From an uncultured Paracoccaceae bacterium (GTDB taxonomy: Bacteria; Pseudomonadota; Alphaproteobacteria; Rhodobacterales; Rhodobacteraceae): a stretch of DNA of 64,000 nt. A model generated the notes under the pieces. That model did not search any database. It saw only the letters and a list, made by a program, of their open reading frames with translations, and had not been told where the DNA came from. Of this stretch, positions 42,014-51,511 are shown in pieces. A program made the translations under genes and the position numbers. The stretch spans positions 18,444-82,443 of the forward strand of contig CALMJS010000035.1 in NCBI GenBank assembly GCA_937864535.1, written 5' to 3'. Position 1 is the stretch's first letter; each line of letters opens with the position of its first letter.

Positions 42014-43135
42014 ATGGCGCTTACTCCTTGGCGCGGCAGCGCTGTTTTGCTCTGTTTGTTGGCTGCAGGATGTAGCTCTTTGCCCCGTGGGGCCGGTTTC
42101 GAGGCCGAAGTCATCAAATCCGCAACCGAGGCTGAAAAAGCGGGCGAAGTCGCGCCGTTTCAAGTGGTCGAAGTAACCCGTGCGACCCATGATGCGATGG
42201 CGGAATGGCCCAAACCCGGCCTTGTCACCCATTCGTGGCCCAGTTTGCAGGGGCGGCCGTCGTCGATGATCCTGCAACCCGGCGACAAAATCGACGTCAC
42301 CGTCTGGAATACCGAAGACAATTCCTTGCTGAGTGGTGTTGGCCAGCGGTCTGCGCAGGTTCTCAACGCACGCGTCGCTGCGGATGGCTCTGTGTTCCTG
42401 CCCTTCCTTGGTGGTTTGGACGTTCAGGGCAAGACCACCGAAGAGGTGCGCGACCTTATCGAACAGGAATATGCCTATTCGATCCCCTCCGCGCAGGTGC
42501 AGATCGTCGTGACTCCGGGTCTGGAAAATACCGCGAATGTTGTCGCGGGTGTCAGTGCGCCGGGTGTCTATCCGCTCGAACAACGCAATACCTCTGTCCT
42601 GACGCTGCTGTCGATGGCTGGCGGGGTGCAGGGGGCGCTCAACAATCCGCAACTCCGGCTGATGCGGGGCGGCACCGTGTTTGGCATTTCGATGGCTCGA
42701 CTCTATGAAAATGCCGCGCTGGACACCACGATCATGGGTGGCGACCGGATCGTCGTCGAAGCGGATCAGCGGACATTCTTGTCGCTGGGTGCCGCCGGGT
42801 CCGAGGCCGTGCATCACTTCCCCACGGACGATCTGACCGCGCTAGAGGCGCTGTCGGTGATCGGTGGCGTGACGGATGAGCGGGCTAACCCGCAGGGCAT
42901 TCTGATTTTGCGCACCTATCCCGCAAATAGTCTGCGCACCAATGGCACCGGGCCGACGCATGAACAGGTGGTGTTTACCCTGAATCTGACGACGGCCGAG
43001 GGGCTGTTTAGCGCCGGAGAGTTCCAGATCCTTCCTGACGATCTGGTCTATGTCACCGAAACGCCTGTCACTACGGCCCGGACGATTATGGGGCTCTTGG
43101 GCTCGGCCTTTGGTCTGGCCAATCAGGTGAACTAA
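42014..43135 (+). CDS. Outer-membrane polysaccharide export lipoprotein (Wza/KpsD family)
   Basis: A 373-residue OPX protein. The signal peptide ends with the lipobox LAAGC, so Cys20 should be lipidated. The Poly_export domain begins at ILQPGDKIDVTVWN near residue 80, and SLBB-type segments follow (VAGVSAPGVYPLEQ, then LGAAGSEAVHHFP). It would form the outer-membrane pore for the exported polymer, working with the KpsE-like proteins and ABC transporter encoded around it. It stands alone on the plus strand and its stop overlaps that of the next RTX gene by three to four bases. Confidence 0.88.
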   Translation: MALTPWRGSAVLLCLLAAGCSSLPRGAGFEAEVIKSATEAEKAGEVAPFQVVEVTRATHDAMAEWPKPGLVTHSWPSLQGRPSSMILQPGDKIDVTVWNTEDNSLLSGVGQRSAQVLNARVAADGSVFLPFLGGLDVQGKTTEEVRDLIEQEYAYSIPSAQVQIVVTPGLENTANVVAGVSAPGVYPLEQRNTSVLTLLSMAGGVQGALNNPQLRLMRGGTVFGISMARLYENAALDTTIMGGDRIVVEADQRTFLSLGAAGSEAVHHFPTDDLTALEALSVIGGVTDERANPQGILILRTYPANSLRTNGTGPTHEQVVFTLNLTTAEGLFSAGEFQILPDDLVYVTETPVTTARTIMGLLGSAFGLANQVN

Positions 43136-45294
43136 AACAGCGACAGGTGGGCGGCCAGCCCGTCCACCGTCGAAATCCCGGATAGCACCAGACTGGACCC
43201 GTCCGCCATGTCGATCACGACCCCCTCATCGGTGATATGGGTGTGATCGCGCAATATGCTGCGGAGGGTTTCGCCGGCCTCGAACAGCGTGTCGTCCAGC
43301 GCGAGAAAATCCTTGTGCGGTTGATAATCCGTGATCGTCGCATCGCCGCCATAGAACACAAAGGTGTCGGCCCCTTTGCCGCCGGACGCGATATCATTAC
43401 CCAGAATGTCGATCTGATCGTCGCCCGCTCCGCCGGACAGGCGGTCTGCGCCGTTTACGCCGATCAGGGTGTCGTTCCCTCCGCCCCCTTGCAGCCTGTC
43501 GGTGCCATTCTCACCATATAGCAGGTCGTCTCCTGCGCCGCCTTTGAGCCGGTCATTGCCAGACCCGCCCCACAGGATATCGGTGCCGCCTCCGCCCTTG
43601 AGGCGATCGTTGCCGTCACGACCATAGAGCAGGTCTGCTCCGACCTTGCCGAACAGACGGTCGGCCCCGGCCTCGCCATCGAGGACATCATCCCCCGGCC
43701 CGCCATTGATGCGGTCTGCCCCGGCACCGCCGCAGAGGCTATCGTTCCCAGCCATCCCGCGGATGATGTTGTCCAGATCGTTGGCGATGATTGCGTCGGG
43801 CTTTCTCGTTCCGACAAATTCGACGGCTGGCGAAGGCGTTGGCTGGGCAACGATTGGCAAATGGGTCAGTCCGATCAGGTCGCTAAAGGTCAGATTCGCC
43901 GCCGGAATATTGGTGCCCGCAGCGGCGTTGACCGTCAGGAATTCGTCCGCATAGGCGACAGTAAACCCCGTTGCGGTTTGCGTGATCGTGAGTTGCGACA
44001 GGCTGCGCAGCATGGACCAGCGACTGAGGTCGATCTGATCGACGCCAAGTTGAAAATCGGTGATCACATCCGCCTGACCATCCGCGACCAGGACGAAACA
44101 GTCCTGTCCGGCCCCCCCAGTCAGCCAGTCCCCGCCCGCACCGTCAATGATCAGATCGGCCCTCGCTGTTCCGTTCAACGTGTTTGCGCCATTGGTGCCA
44201 GTGACGATGTTCAGCCCGGTGCCCAAATCCACCGAAAGCTGGGTGACGCCGTATTCAGAGCTAGAGGCGGCAAAAATGTCGAGGCCCGTTGCCGTGGCGG
44301 TTATTTCAAGGGCGCTGATATCTGATAGCCCAGTTTGCGTGCTATCCGCGACCGTGCCCATCAGGATCAAACGGCCATCGCTGCCCAGGTAGAACAGGCT
44401 AATGCCGTCGTCGGCGCCCCCGGCCACGATCCATGTTTGCCCGTCCCTGGTGCAACTGGCCAGTGCGGTGACACCGGAAAACCGCGTGTTCAGATCGTCA
44501 ATCACATGATCCGTCACGGTCAGAGCGCCCGTTGCGGACAATTCCATCACGCTCAGCGACCCGCTGCCAGCCGAAGCGAGCACGACGAAGGTGCGACCGT
44601 CAACCTCGGCAGTGATCATGGCTGTCGGGTCCGAAACCCACAGGCCGTTTTCGGCCCCCATGCTGCCGACAGATTTGAGAAAGCCGTTGGTCATCGTGGA
44701 CCAGACGGTCACGCCGTCGCCTTCGGTCGCGGTCGAGAGGGTGTAGGTCGTCCCCGCCACTGTGGCGACGGTCAAGGCGGACACCCCCCCTGCATAAGTG
44801 TCTGTATAATCGGCCGTCACACCGTTGGCCGTCAGGCGGCCCGCATCCGAGAACCTGAACCGCGCAATCCCCGCCCCGGAGGCCAGACCGCCATAGGCGA
44901 TGAGGGTCACATTGTCAGGATCGTAGGTCGCGCTGCTGGAAAAGTCGGCCGATAGACCTGTTAAGGTGACAGATTTGTCAAAATCGCCATTGGCAGAGAG
45001 GTAAATCATTTGCGCCGCACCTGCGGTCCCGCCACCACAGAGCAGCGCACCAAATGGACCCACATCCAGATAGGTCAGCGTCGCACGCGCCCCTGCGGTG
45101 TCCTCCTCCGGATAATCACAAGAGTCGATCAGGCAGAGTGTGTCGGCGGAGAGCGCGCAGATGCCGCCATCATAGCGGGTTGTTGCGTATAAGACTGTAC
45201 CGCTTTCCGTCTGGCGCAGGACCAGGTCGGTGATATGGGATTGGCCCGCCTCACCGTCCTGAACGACCCACGCCTGAGGCGAAATCGTAAACAT
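43132..45294 (-). CDS. Large RTX protein with repetitive N-terminal half
   Basis: A 720-residue protein. Residues about 1-380 contain recurring short beta-strand units (TYLDVGPFGALLCGGGTAG, FVVLASAGSGSLSVMELSA, WIVAGGADDGISLFYLGSDG), suggesting a beta-propeller-like fold. Two RTX areas follow: a small one near 385-420 (GTNGANTLNGTARADLI) and a main block of about 11 nonapeptides at about residues 508-650. The ATG at 45294 after CTGGGGGG is preferred; TTG 45324 is an alternative. Secretion by a type I system is expected. Function is not known; a surface or adhesive role beside polysaccharide genes is inference. Confidence 0.78.
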   Translation of the reverse strand: MFTISPQAWVVQDGEAGQSHITDLVLRQTESGTVLYATTRYDGGICALSADTLCLIDSCDYPEEDTAGARATLTYLDVGPFGALLCGGGTAGAAQMIYLSANGDFDKSVTLTGLSADFSSSATYDPDNVTLIAYGGLASGAGIARFRFSDAGRLTANGVTADYTDTYAGGVSALTVATVAGTTYTLSTATEGDGVTVWSTMTNGFLKSVGSMGAENGLWVSDPTAMITAEVDGRTFVVLASAGSGSLSVMELSATGALTVTDHVIDDLNTRFSGVTALASCTRDGQTWIVAGGADDGISLFYLGSDGRLILMGTVADSTQTGLSDISALEITATATGLDIFAASSSEYGVTQLSVDLGTGLNIVTGTNGANTLNGTARADLIIDGAGGDWLTGGAGQDCFVLVADGQADVITDFQLGVDQIDLSRWSMLRSLSQLTITQTATGFTVAYADEFLTVNAAAGTNIPAANLTFSDLIGLTHLPIVAQPTPSPAVEFVGTRKPDAIIANDLDNIIRGMAGNDSLCGGAGADRINGGPGDDVLDGEAGADRLFGKVGADLLYGRDGNDRLKGGGGTDILWGGSGNDRLKGGAGDDLLYGENGTDRLQGGGGNDTLIGVNGADRLSGGAGDDQIDILGNDIASGGKGADTFVFYGGDATITDYQPHKDFLALDDTLFEAGETLRSILRDHTHITDEGVVIDMADGSSLVLSGISTVDGLAAHLSLF

Positions 45295-45409
45295 CAGGCC
45301 CCCCAGCCCATCAACATGGGCCAAGGGTCAATTTTTGTAGGGCCTTGGCGGCGGCGGCTTTATGGTGGAACTGCGACCTTTGCCGCAGCTTTGGATCAAA
45401 TCAAAAGAA

Positions 45410-45433
45410 AAAGCCGCGCATCGGCGCGGCTTT
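45410..45433 (-). terminator. Terminator of the sulfotransferase operon
   Basis: AAAGCCGCGC (45410-45419) and GCGCGGCTTT (45424-45433) form a perfect 10-bp stem with a 4-base loop; on the minus strand it runs into TTTTTCTTTTGA. It lies eight bases after the last gene of the minus-strand operon. Confidence 0.85.
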
Positions 45434-45441
45434 GGTGGTGT

Positions 45442-46590
45442 TTATTCAGCGGCGTCGGGGCTCTTTTTCGGCTTGGCGAGCGGTTTTGGTGTCGCCCCCT
45501 TATTCGCGCCGAGCGGTTTTTGTAGGGGCTGCGGATCATCATGGTTGCGCAGCGACCGAACAAAGGCCTCTGGGCTGGTGATCAGCATATTCTTGAGTAC
45601 TGTCGCCATTCCTTGGAGGACGCGGATGGTTTCGCCATCGAAATAGGATTCCGGGTCCAGTGGCTGCGGCGAGTCGATCGCCTTGCTCGGCGCAGATTTC
45701 AAGGCATCCGACAACGGCGTACCTGTGAAATAGAGGCGATCCATTTCGGCTGCGTCATCCTTGTAGGTCTCGACGACCTTCTCGGCCAAACTCCGATGCA
45801 GGCGCGGTTTCTCAAACGGCGCAGTCCGCGGGATCGCCCCGAGAATCGACGTGAAATTCCAGCCGAACGCCCGATAGGAAGACCGGGTTTGCCGCAATTC
45901 CGGCGGCAGTTTGGCCATCTCGCTGTAGAGGACCGTCATCGCTGCCAATTCCGCCGTGCTGAGGGCTTCGTTGGTGGCGGTAGGGCCCTTAATCTCAAAC
46001 GGGGTGTCGCCGACCATCCAGCCAAAGAAGTCGAGAACAACATCCCCCTTGGTCAGATGGCTGCGGACCATAGGTTTGATCGTAAGTGCATCGCCGAAAA
46101 TGGCCTTCCATTTCGCAAATCGGTCCACGTAGTTGAGCAGACCCATGTCCAGAAACTTGGCATGCAGCTCATCCATCGACCCGTCAAACAGCCCCTTTTT
46201 GCGGCGTTCACCGAATCCGGAGGCAAGCCTCTCCGCATGCGGGCGGACATAGGAAATCAGACGAATTCTGCCTTTGTATTCAGGAAGATAGGTGTCGATC
46301 GCCTGAACCAGTTTTTGCGGGTCCAGAAATGCGAACTCTTCGGCGGAAATCACACCGAATTCCGCGGTCGATTTGTTGAACTGTTCCGCCACATGCCCCC
46401 AGAGCTTGGCCTGTTTCTGGTACTGCTCATTCTGTTTTGACAGCGCATTGACCAGCGGAATGTGGTTGATCCGCGCCGGGTAAACGACGCGTTTGCCCTT
46501 AATCGCAAAGCGTTTCTCAGCGAGAACACTCTGGATTGAAGTTGTCCCGGTTTTCGGGTCGCCGAGGTGAAAAATGAGTTCCTTAACCAT
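45442..46590 (-). CDS. Sulfotransferase-like protein, copy 1
   Basis: A 382-residue protein with an N-terminal PAPS-binding-like loop GDPKTGTTSIQ (residues about 10-20), LISYVRPHAERLASGFGERR near residue 112 in the position of the 3'-phosphate-binding Arg/Ser region, and a Pro/Lys-rich C-terminal tail. This fits the broad sulfotransferase superfamily, though PAPS use is unproven. It is the last gene of the operon sulfotransferase-like 2 - permease - GlfT2-like - this gene, with gaps of 18-22 bases. Carbohydrate sulfation of the exported polymer is the simplest inferred role. Confidence 0.68.
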   Translation of the reverse strand: MVKELIFHLGDPKTGTTSIQSVLAEKRFAIKGKRVVYPARINHIPLVNALSKQNEQYQKQAKLWGHVAEQFNKSTAEFGVISAEEFAFLDPQKLVQAIDTYLPEYKGRIRLISYVRPHAERLASGFGERRKKGLFDGSMDELHAKFLDMGLLNYVDRFAKWKAIFGDALTIKPMVRSHLTKGDVVLDFFGWMVGDTPFEIKGPTATNEALSTAELAAMTVLYSEMAKLPPELRQTRSSYRAFGWNFTSILGAIPRTAPFEKPRLHRSLAEKVVETYKDDAAEMDRLYFTGTPLSDALKSAPSKAIDSPQPLDPESYFDGETIRVLQGMATVLKNMLITSPEAFVRSLRNHDDPQPLQKPLGANKGATPKPLAKPKKSPDAAE

Positions 46591-46608
46591 AATCTTGCCC
46601 TAGCCGGT

Positions 46609-48465
46609 TTATTCAGCGGCCTGCTTGGCGGCGGCCTTCGACTCTTGGTCGAATTGCGTTTGCCAGAATTCGGCATTGGCCAAGGCCTCATATCCGGCCC
46701 GGTGGTCCGTTTGTAGCTGGCTGTAGTTCTGCCGCCACTGACGCAAAAGGCCAAATGCCTCGACCGCGATCTGGAAGGCGCGTTTCTTATTATGACGGAC
46801 GGTGTAGGATTTCAGACAGTCGGCATCATAGAATGTCGCCTCCTTGGCACCCCAAAGCGGCCAGATCAGGCCACGGAATCGCGACGGGATCTGCACCTTG
46901 CGGCCGCGCAGACCAAAGAATGGTACGATATGGCCATTCGCCAGCATCAGCCAACGACGACCCTTTTTATAGCCGGGGGCATGCGGGTCCGGGATATGCG
47001 GCTGGAATTCGGAAACGGGTTCCCATTTTTCTGTCCGCGCGAGCGCAGTGATCTGCGGGCGACGGACCGCCATGTCGGCGTTGGAGGCAAAGAAATCCGG
47101 CCCCTTCATCACATCGGACCACGCCGCCAATTGGGCCTCTGCGCTGTCGTAATGCATGCGGACGATGCTGCGGAAAATAAAGCGCAGGGCGATTTTGGCC
47201 GTTCCCATCGCCCCGATGTCGAGGCCGGGATGCACCAGATGGTGATGCAGGTGGTTTCGCAGGTCGAGGTAGAGCGTCAGCGGGCTCTCCTTGACGGAAA
47301 AGTCCTCTTGGAACGAGACAACGCCAGAGAGGGTCACCGTGTCAAAGTCGTTGGCAAGCGAGAACGAAATATCATCGCCGCGCACAAAGAACGGGAAAGG
47401 GTCCCGCGTCACAGCCGCCACGGGGAAGGCAAAGTACCACCAGCCTGCATAAAATCCCTTTGGCTTGGCGCGTGCCGAGGTCAGTTCCATATGGCGCACT
47501 GCGATGGCGTCACGTAGGTCGAGCCCGACATAGAGCGGTTTGCACGACCGGTTGAACACCGCACCATTTTCCCACATTGCCGTCGGATTGCCGGCGGATA
47601 TCATCGCGCCGCTGACCGCCGCCTTGGGGCTGCGCGCGAGGCACAAAAACGCGATGGTGCGCAGCAGGCTCTCCATCGGGAAAGATGCGTCGTCGTCCAT
47701 GAACAGAACATGGGTGTAGTCGCGGGCGCGGCCTTCGGCCAAGCCACGGGCAAAGCCACCAGCGCCGCCTAGGTTTTTGTTCGGGATCACCGTCAGACGC
47801 GGATGACTGGACAGGTTCAGCGTCTGGCCGTTGTCCACGATCATCAGGTCAACATGGGCAGGCAAGTGCCCGGCCTGCGAGTCGAGAAATTCGGTAATGC
47901 GCCGGGCGGTCTGCGCGGTTTCGGCCTCTCTGCGGAAACTGGTGACCGAAATACCCAGCCGGACATCTTTTTCTGTTGCAGGCAGACCAGTGACCCAACC
48001 GCCGCCCAAAAATGTTGCGCCGCCGTGTCGCGCCCGCAACCGGATCGTCAACAGGCCGTCCTGCGCGGGCAGGGGGGCCTTATCCGCCTTGGCGCCCAAG
48101 AGCGGGCCGACCGGAAAATCCTCTCCTGCCTCGCTCAATTCGATGGTCGTTTCGACCAATGAATAGGCCGAGGTCTGCGAGGTGACATGGACGATTTCGA
48201 GGTCGAATTTCCCGGCCCCATGCAGCCGGAGCGTCAGCCCGTTCAGTTCGGCCTGACGGGTCCAGGTGCCAAGATTGAGGACCGTAAAGTAGGTATCAAA
48301 CCAGACCGTTGCACCGCGGTCAAACACGATGCAGTTCTTTAGCGTGTCGAGCAAAACACCGTCAGTACGATGCAAAAAGATATCCTTGTCATTTACCATA
48401 CCGCGCTCTGGCAGGGCAAAGGTCTGAAGCGCGATTTCGGTTTGTGACAGTGCGGGATAGGTCAT
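46609..48465 (-). CDS. GlfT2-like polymerising galactofuranosyltransferase
   Basis: A 618-residue protein with the architecture of mycobacterial GlfT2 (about 637 residues): an N-terminal beta-sandwich (about 1-165), a GT-A domain starting at VRLGISVTSFRRE, NLGGAGGFARG at residues 231-241, the metal-binding DDD at 257-259 (LFMDDDASFP), a second acidic motif FVRGDDISFSL, and a helical C terminus. GlfT2 builds the alternating 1,5/1,6 galactofuranan chain. The ATG at 48465 is preceded by AAAGGA. It lies 22 bases after the ABC permease gene. Linkage type cannot be inferred. Confidence 0.82.
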   Translation of the reverse strand: MTYPALSQTEIALQTFALPERGMVNDKDIFLHRTDGVLLDTLKNCIVFDRGATVWFDTYFTVLNLGTWTRQAELNGLTLRLHGAGKFDLEIVHVTSQTSAYSLVETTIELSEAGEDFPVGPLLGAKADKAPLPAQDGLLTIRLRARHGGATFLGGGWVTGLPATEKDVRLGISVTSFRREAETAQTARRITEFLDSQAGHLPAHVDLMIVDNGQTLNLSSHPRLTVIPNKNLGGAGGFARGLAEGRARDYTHVLFMDDDASFPMESLLRTIAFLCLARSPKAAVSGAMISAGNPTAMWENGAVFNRSCKPLYVGLDLRDAIAVRHMELTSARAKPKGFYAGWWYFAFPVAAVTRDPFPFFVRGDDISFSLANDFDTVTLSGVVSFQEDFSVKESPLTLYLDLRNHLHHHLVHPGLDIGAMGTAKIALRFIFRSIVRMHYDSAEAQLAAWSDVMKGPDFFASNADMAVRRPQITALARTEKWEPVSEFQPHIPDPHAPGYKKGRRWLMLANGHIVPFFGLRGRKVQIPSRFRGLIWPLWGAKEATFYDADCLKSYTVRHNKKRAFQIAVEAFGLLRQWRQNYSQLQTDHRAGYEALANAEFWQTQFDQESKAAAKQAAE

Positions 48466-48487
48466 GGTCAGGTCCTTTGAGGACAAA

Positions 48488-49303
48488 TTAACGTTCGAGT
48501 ACGGTTTTGTGATGGGCGCGCATCAGCACCAGCCCGAGCGCCAACAGCGACAGGGTGAGCGCCCAGACAAACACATGCGATACATAGTCGGGGTTATACG
48601 TGGGATAGAATCCGGTTCTGAAAATCCCGGTGATGTGCAGTAGCGGGTTCCACCACAAAATCGCCTGCGCAATTGGCGGCAGGTGTTCGTAGAGAAAGAA
48701 GATCCCCGAGGCCAAAAACAAAGGCCGACTAAAAATGCCCCAGATTTGCGGCCAAATCGTAAAATAGGCCCCCAAAACCGAGTTGAGCAGGCCAACGCCA
48801 AGGCCGATCAGGGCTGCGAGGCTCAGAGCCTCTAGGACCGGAAGGATGTCCAGTTCGGCGCCGGTGGATTCGAAGAGGACGATCCCGCCGATCACCAGAC
48901 ACAGCACAACGGTTTCGGTCAAAACGTTCAACAGGAACCGCGAAAGGATGGCATCGATCCATGTCACCCGCGGATAGGCCAGCATAGGGCGGGAATACTG
49001 GATGGCCGAGGAGGATTTTGTCTGTGACGATCCCCACATCCCGAACGGCAGATAGCCCGTTGCATAATACAGCAGGAAACTGGTGCCCAAGGACGGATTT
49101 CGCATGACCATCGAAAACCCGATCGACAGGGTCAGAATGGCTCCGATCGGTTCGATCACTGCCCAGGCGTAGCCACCGGGGGACCGACCGTAGGTCGAAT
49201 TCATCTCGCGCAGGATCAGAGCCAATACTGTCCGAAACCCGACAAAGCGCGGCACCGGCAGGGCTGCCGATGGGAGTGTCGCGCGTTGATCGGATCGGGT
49301 CAT
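48488..49303 (-). CDS. Polysaccharide ABC-2 exporter permease (KpsM-like)
   Basis: A 271-residue membrane protein with six hydrophobic segments and the ABC-2 pattern LALILREMNSTYGRSPGGYAW near the N terminus. It matches KpsM/RfbA permeases that move lipid-linked polysaccharide across the inner membrane. It is the only exporter permease in the window, while two ATPases (36417 and 53982) are present. Its operon context with GlfT2-like and sulfotransferase-like genes indicates that the cargo is the galactofuran-type polymer. Confidence 0.87.
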   Translation of the reverse strand: MTRSDQRATLPSAALPVPRFVGFRTVLALILREMNSTYGRSPGGYAWAVIEPIGAILTLSIGFSMVMRNPSLGTSFLLYYATGYLPFGMWGSSQTKSSSAIQYSRPMLAYPRVTWIDAILSRFLLNVLTETVVLCLVIGGIVLFESTGAELDILPVLEALSLAALIGLGVGLLNSVLGAYFTIWPQIWGIFSRPLFLASGIFFLYEHLPPIAQAILWWNPLLHITGIFRTGFYPTYNPDYVSHVFVWALTLSLLALGLVLMRAHHKTVLER

Positions 49304-49321
49304 GGCTATCCTGAGTGCGGG

Positions 49322-50353
49322 TTAATTGGCCTTGGATTTCTGGGGCTGGGCCCCGTCATTCGTCTCGGCTTCGGGTTCGAAACGGTTCATGATTTCATGG
49401 ATGAGCGGTCCAACAACCTGCTCGAGCAGAGCGTAACTGTCGGTCGGCAGAGTTTGGCGGGCAACCGGCTCTTTTGCGGCCGGAAGCCCATCGAAAAACA
49501 GGGTGTCGCGCCCGAACCACTCGCTGGCAACTGCTTTATTCCCTTGGGAATAATCGTCCAGAATCGCCTGCCGGGTTGGCAAATCCATCAACAGCCGCGA
49601 TCCGTTGCCGGCCATTTCTGACAGCTTGGGATCCAGGGCGGTGCAGGCCATTTCGATAATGCGGCGCCGATTGGCAGGAATTTTATCCAGCGGCAGCGAC
49701 CGCATCAATTCAGAGGTCAGCGGCGCGAGCGAAGAATTGACGTGCGGCGGTTCGGTAAAGCCCGTGGCGTCGGACAGGTTGATATCCTGGCAAAAGGATC
49801 CGATCGGTCCGCCGGTCATTTGCTGACGTTCGAATACGCGCAGCGTAACGTTTTCCGCGCCGAACAGGTTGGCGAGTTTCTGCGTCAGCCGATCATAGTG
49901 AATCCAGTGGAAGTCCTGACGGCGCTCCAGAAATTCCGGAAAAGTCAGATGCGACAGAGCCGGGTTCCACTGCCATTTGACGTTCTGCTGGTGCCAGCTC
50001 TCTAGCCAGAGGTCCTGACGACGCAGGCTGAACAGCACCTTTACATTGAAATGGTCAGAGAAACGCGCCAGTGGCGTCAAATCCTCACGCATGCAGATGT
50101 CTTCATCGCTGAGGATGAACGAGTGAATTGGAAACTTCTTGGCGTCGGCACGATCGTTCAGATCATTGGCGAGATCATCGATATCCTGCTCGCCTGCAAA
50201 AATCTTGTTGAACAGCGTCACGTTCCGCCCCGCAGCAAACGGGTTCAGGTAGCCCATTTTCTGCAATGCAAAAAAGTTTTGGCGCAAAAACTGTTGGATC
50301 GATGTCGTAGCAGTCCGATGGGCGCCGATATGAAGGTAAAGTGTCCGGTTCAT
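49322..50353 (-). CDS. Sulfotransferase-like protein, copy 2
   Basis: A 343-residue protein with an N-terminal PAPS-loop-like HIGAHRTATTSIQQF (the usual PKTGT replaced by HRTAT), then VLFSLRRQDLWLESWHQQ near residue 105, in the place where sulfotransferases bind the 3'-phosphate. It resembles the protein at 45442 only in fold-level features. As first gene of the operon it starts right after the 186-base gap at 50354. The altered loop leaves PAPS binding uncertain. Confidence 0.62.
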   Translation of the reverse strand: MNRTLYLHIGAHRTATTSIQQFLRQNFFALQKMGYLNPFAAGRNVTLFNKIFAGEQDIDDLANDLNDRADAKKFPIHSFILSDEDICMREDLTPLARFSDHFNVKVLFSLRRQDLWLESWHQQNVKWQWNPALSHLTFPEFLERRQDFHWIHYDRLTQKLANLFGAENVTLRVFERQQMTGGPIGSFCQDINLSDATGFTEPPHVNSSLAPLTSELMRSLPLDKIPANRRRIIEMACTALDPKLSEMAGNGSRLLMDLPTRQAILDDYSQGNKAVASEWFGRDTLFFDGLPAAKEPVARQTLPTDSYALLEQVVGPLIHEIMNRFEPEAETNDGAQPQKSKAN

Positions 50354-50539
50354 ATCTACTTCTCTTATGTCGTATCTAGGTCATCTCACGCATGCGGGGT
50401 TCTGACAAGTGCTGCAGTGCCGCAAGGCGGGTATTCCTCCAGTGGACTATCCCTTTGGGTGAAGCAACGTGCGGTAGTATAGGTTTTCGGAAATTTTTCT
50501 GAGGCAGATTCATGCAGATTGATAATTTCCGGGGCGAAG

Positions 50540-51511
50540 ATGACCGATATCAGTGCGAATCTGACTCTACCGTTTCTGCTACCCGCGCAGGCGCAGAAAC
50601 ATGTGACCCACAACGAGGCGTTATCGATTCTCGACCATACCGTGCAGATGGTTTTGCAGGCCGATGACGCCGTCTTGCCGCCTGTGGCCCCGCTAGAGGG
50701 CCAGACCTGGGCATTGGGCGTTGGCACCACTGGCGATTGGTCGGGGCAAGATGGCAAAATTGCCTGTTATTGCGACGGCGGCTGGCTGTTTGTCGCGCCG
50801 TCAGAGGGGTGGACTGCGTGGCATGTGCAACAGGGCTGTTTGGTGGTCTGCGATGGCAGCGGATGGGCCCCCGCGGATCGGGCCATGCAAAACCTCGATG
50901 GCGTCGGGATTGGCACGTCTTGGGATAGTTACAATCGACTCGCTGTGGCGGCAGAGGCGTCGCTGTTCACCCACGCTGGCGGCGGGCACCGTCTTTCGGT
51001 GAACAAATCGTCCGTATCTGAAACGGCGTCACTTGTGTTTCAATCGAATTGGTCGGGCCGGGCGGAACTGGGCCTGGCCGGCGGCGATGACCTGACGTTC
51101 AAGGTCAGCCCCGATGGGTTAACGTGGAAAACCGCCTTGGCGGCAAATGCGGCGACCGGGGCGGTGACGGTGCCGATGGTGACATCCGGATCGGTGCTGG
51201 TGGCGGACGGTGAGGTCGGAGTGATTGCCGCCCCGACCGCAGGGGGCATGGTGATGATCATCGCCTCTGACAGTGGGGTCGCAATCCCGACACACGCCGG
51301 CAGCTTTGCCTATAGCAGTGGCGGGATGCCCGGGCTGACGGGTTTGGGGGTTGGGCCGGACATGGCGGCGCTGGGGGCTACGGTCCTGTCCGGGACAACC
51401 GGTGCTGTAGGTCAAACCTCGGTCGCGGCGATCGCCGGCGGTATTGCTGTCGAAAATCGCAGCGGCCACGCCCAGCGATATGCCTACACCTTTCTATGCG
51501 GCAACGGTTGA
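50540..51511 (+). CDS. DUF2793 family protein
   Basis: A 323-residue protein with the N-terminal DUF2793 domain (LTLPFLLPAQAQKHVTHNEAL, then PLEGQTWALGVGTTGDW and a GWTAWHVQQG region), followed by Gly/Ala/Ser-rich beta repeats. DUF2793 proteins are common in Rhodobacterales near phage-tail or gene transfer agent genes and may be fibre-like. No tail genes are nearby. The ATG at 50540 follows GGGGCGAAG. Its 3' end overlaps the converging exonuclease gene by 28 bases. Confidence 0.72.
   Translation: MTDISANLTLPFLLPAQAQKHVTHNEALSILDHTVQMVLQADDAVLPPVAPLEGQTWALGVGTTGDWSGQDGKIACYCDGGWLFVAPSEGWTAWHVQQGCLVVCDGSGWAPADRAMQNLDGVGIGTSWDSYNRLAVAAEASLFTHAGGGHRLSVNKSSVSETASLVFQSNWSGRAELGLAGGDDLTFKVSPDGLTWKTALAANAATGAVTVPMVTSGSVLVADGEVGVIAAPTAGGMVMIIASDSGVAIPTHAGSFAYSSGGMPGLTGLGVGPDMAALGATVLSGTTGAVGQTSVAAIAGGIAVENRSGHAQRYAYTFLCGNG

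Noticed and set aside
43400..43770. Direct repeats resembling a repeat array or CRISPR
   Set aside because: The periodicity is of coding RTX nonapeptides (27-base units) in frame with the minus-strand gene; no constant repeat with unique spacers.
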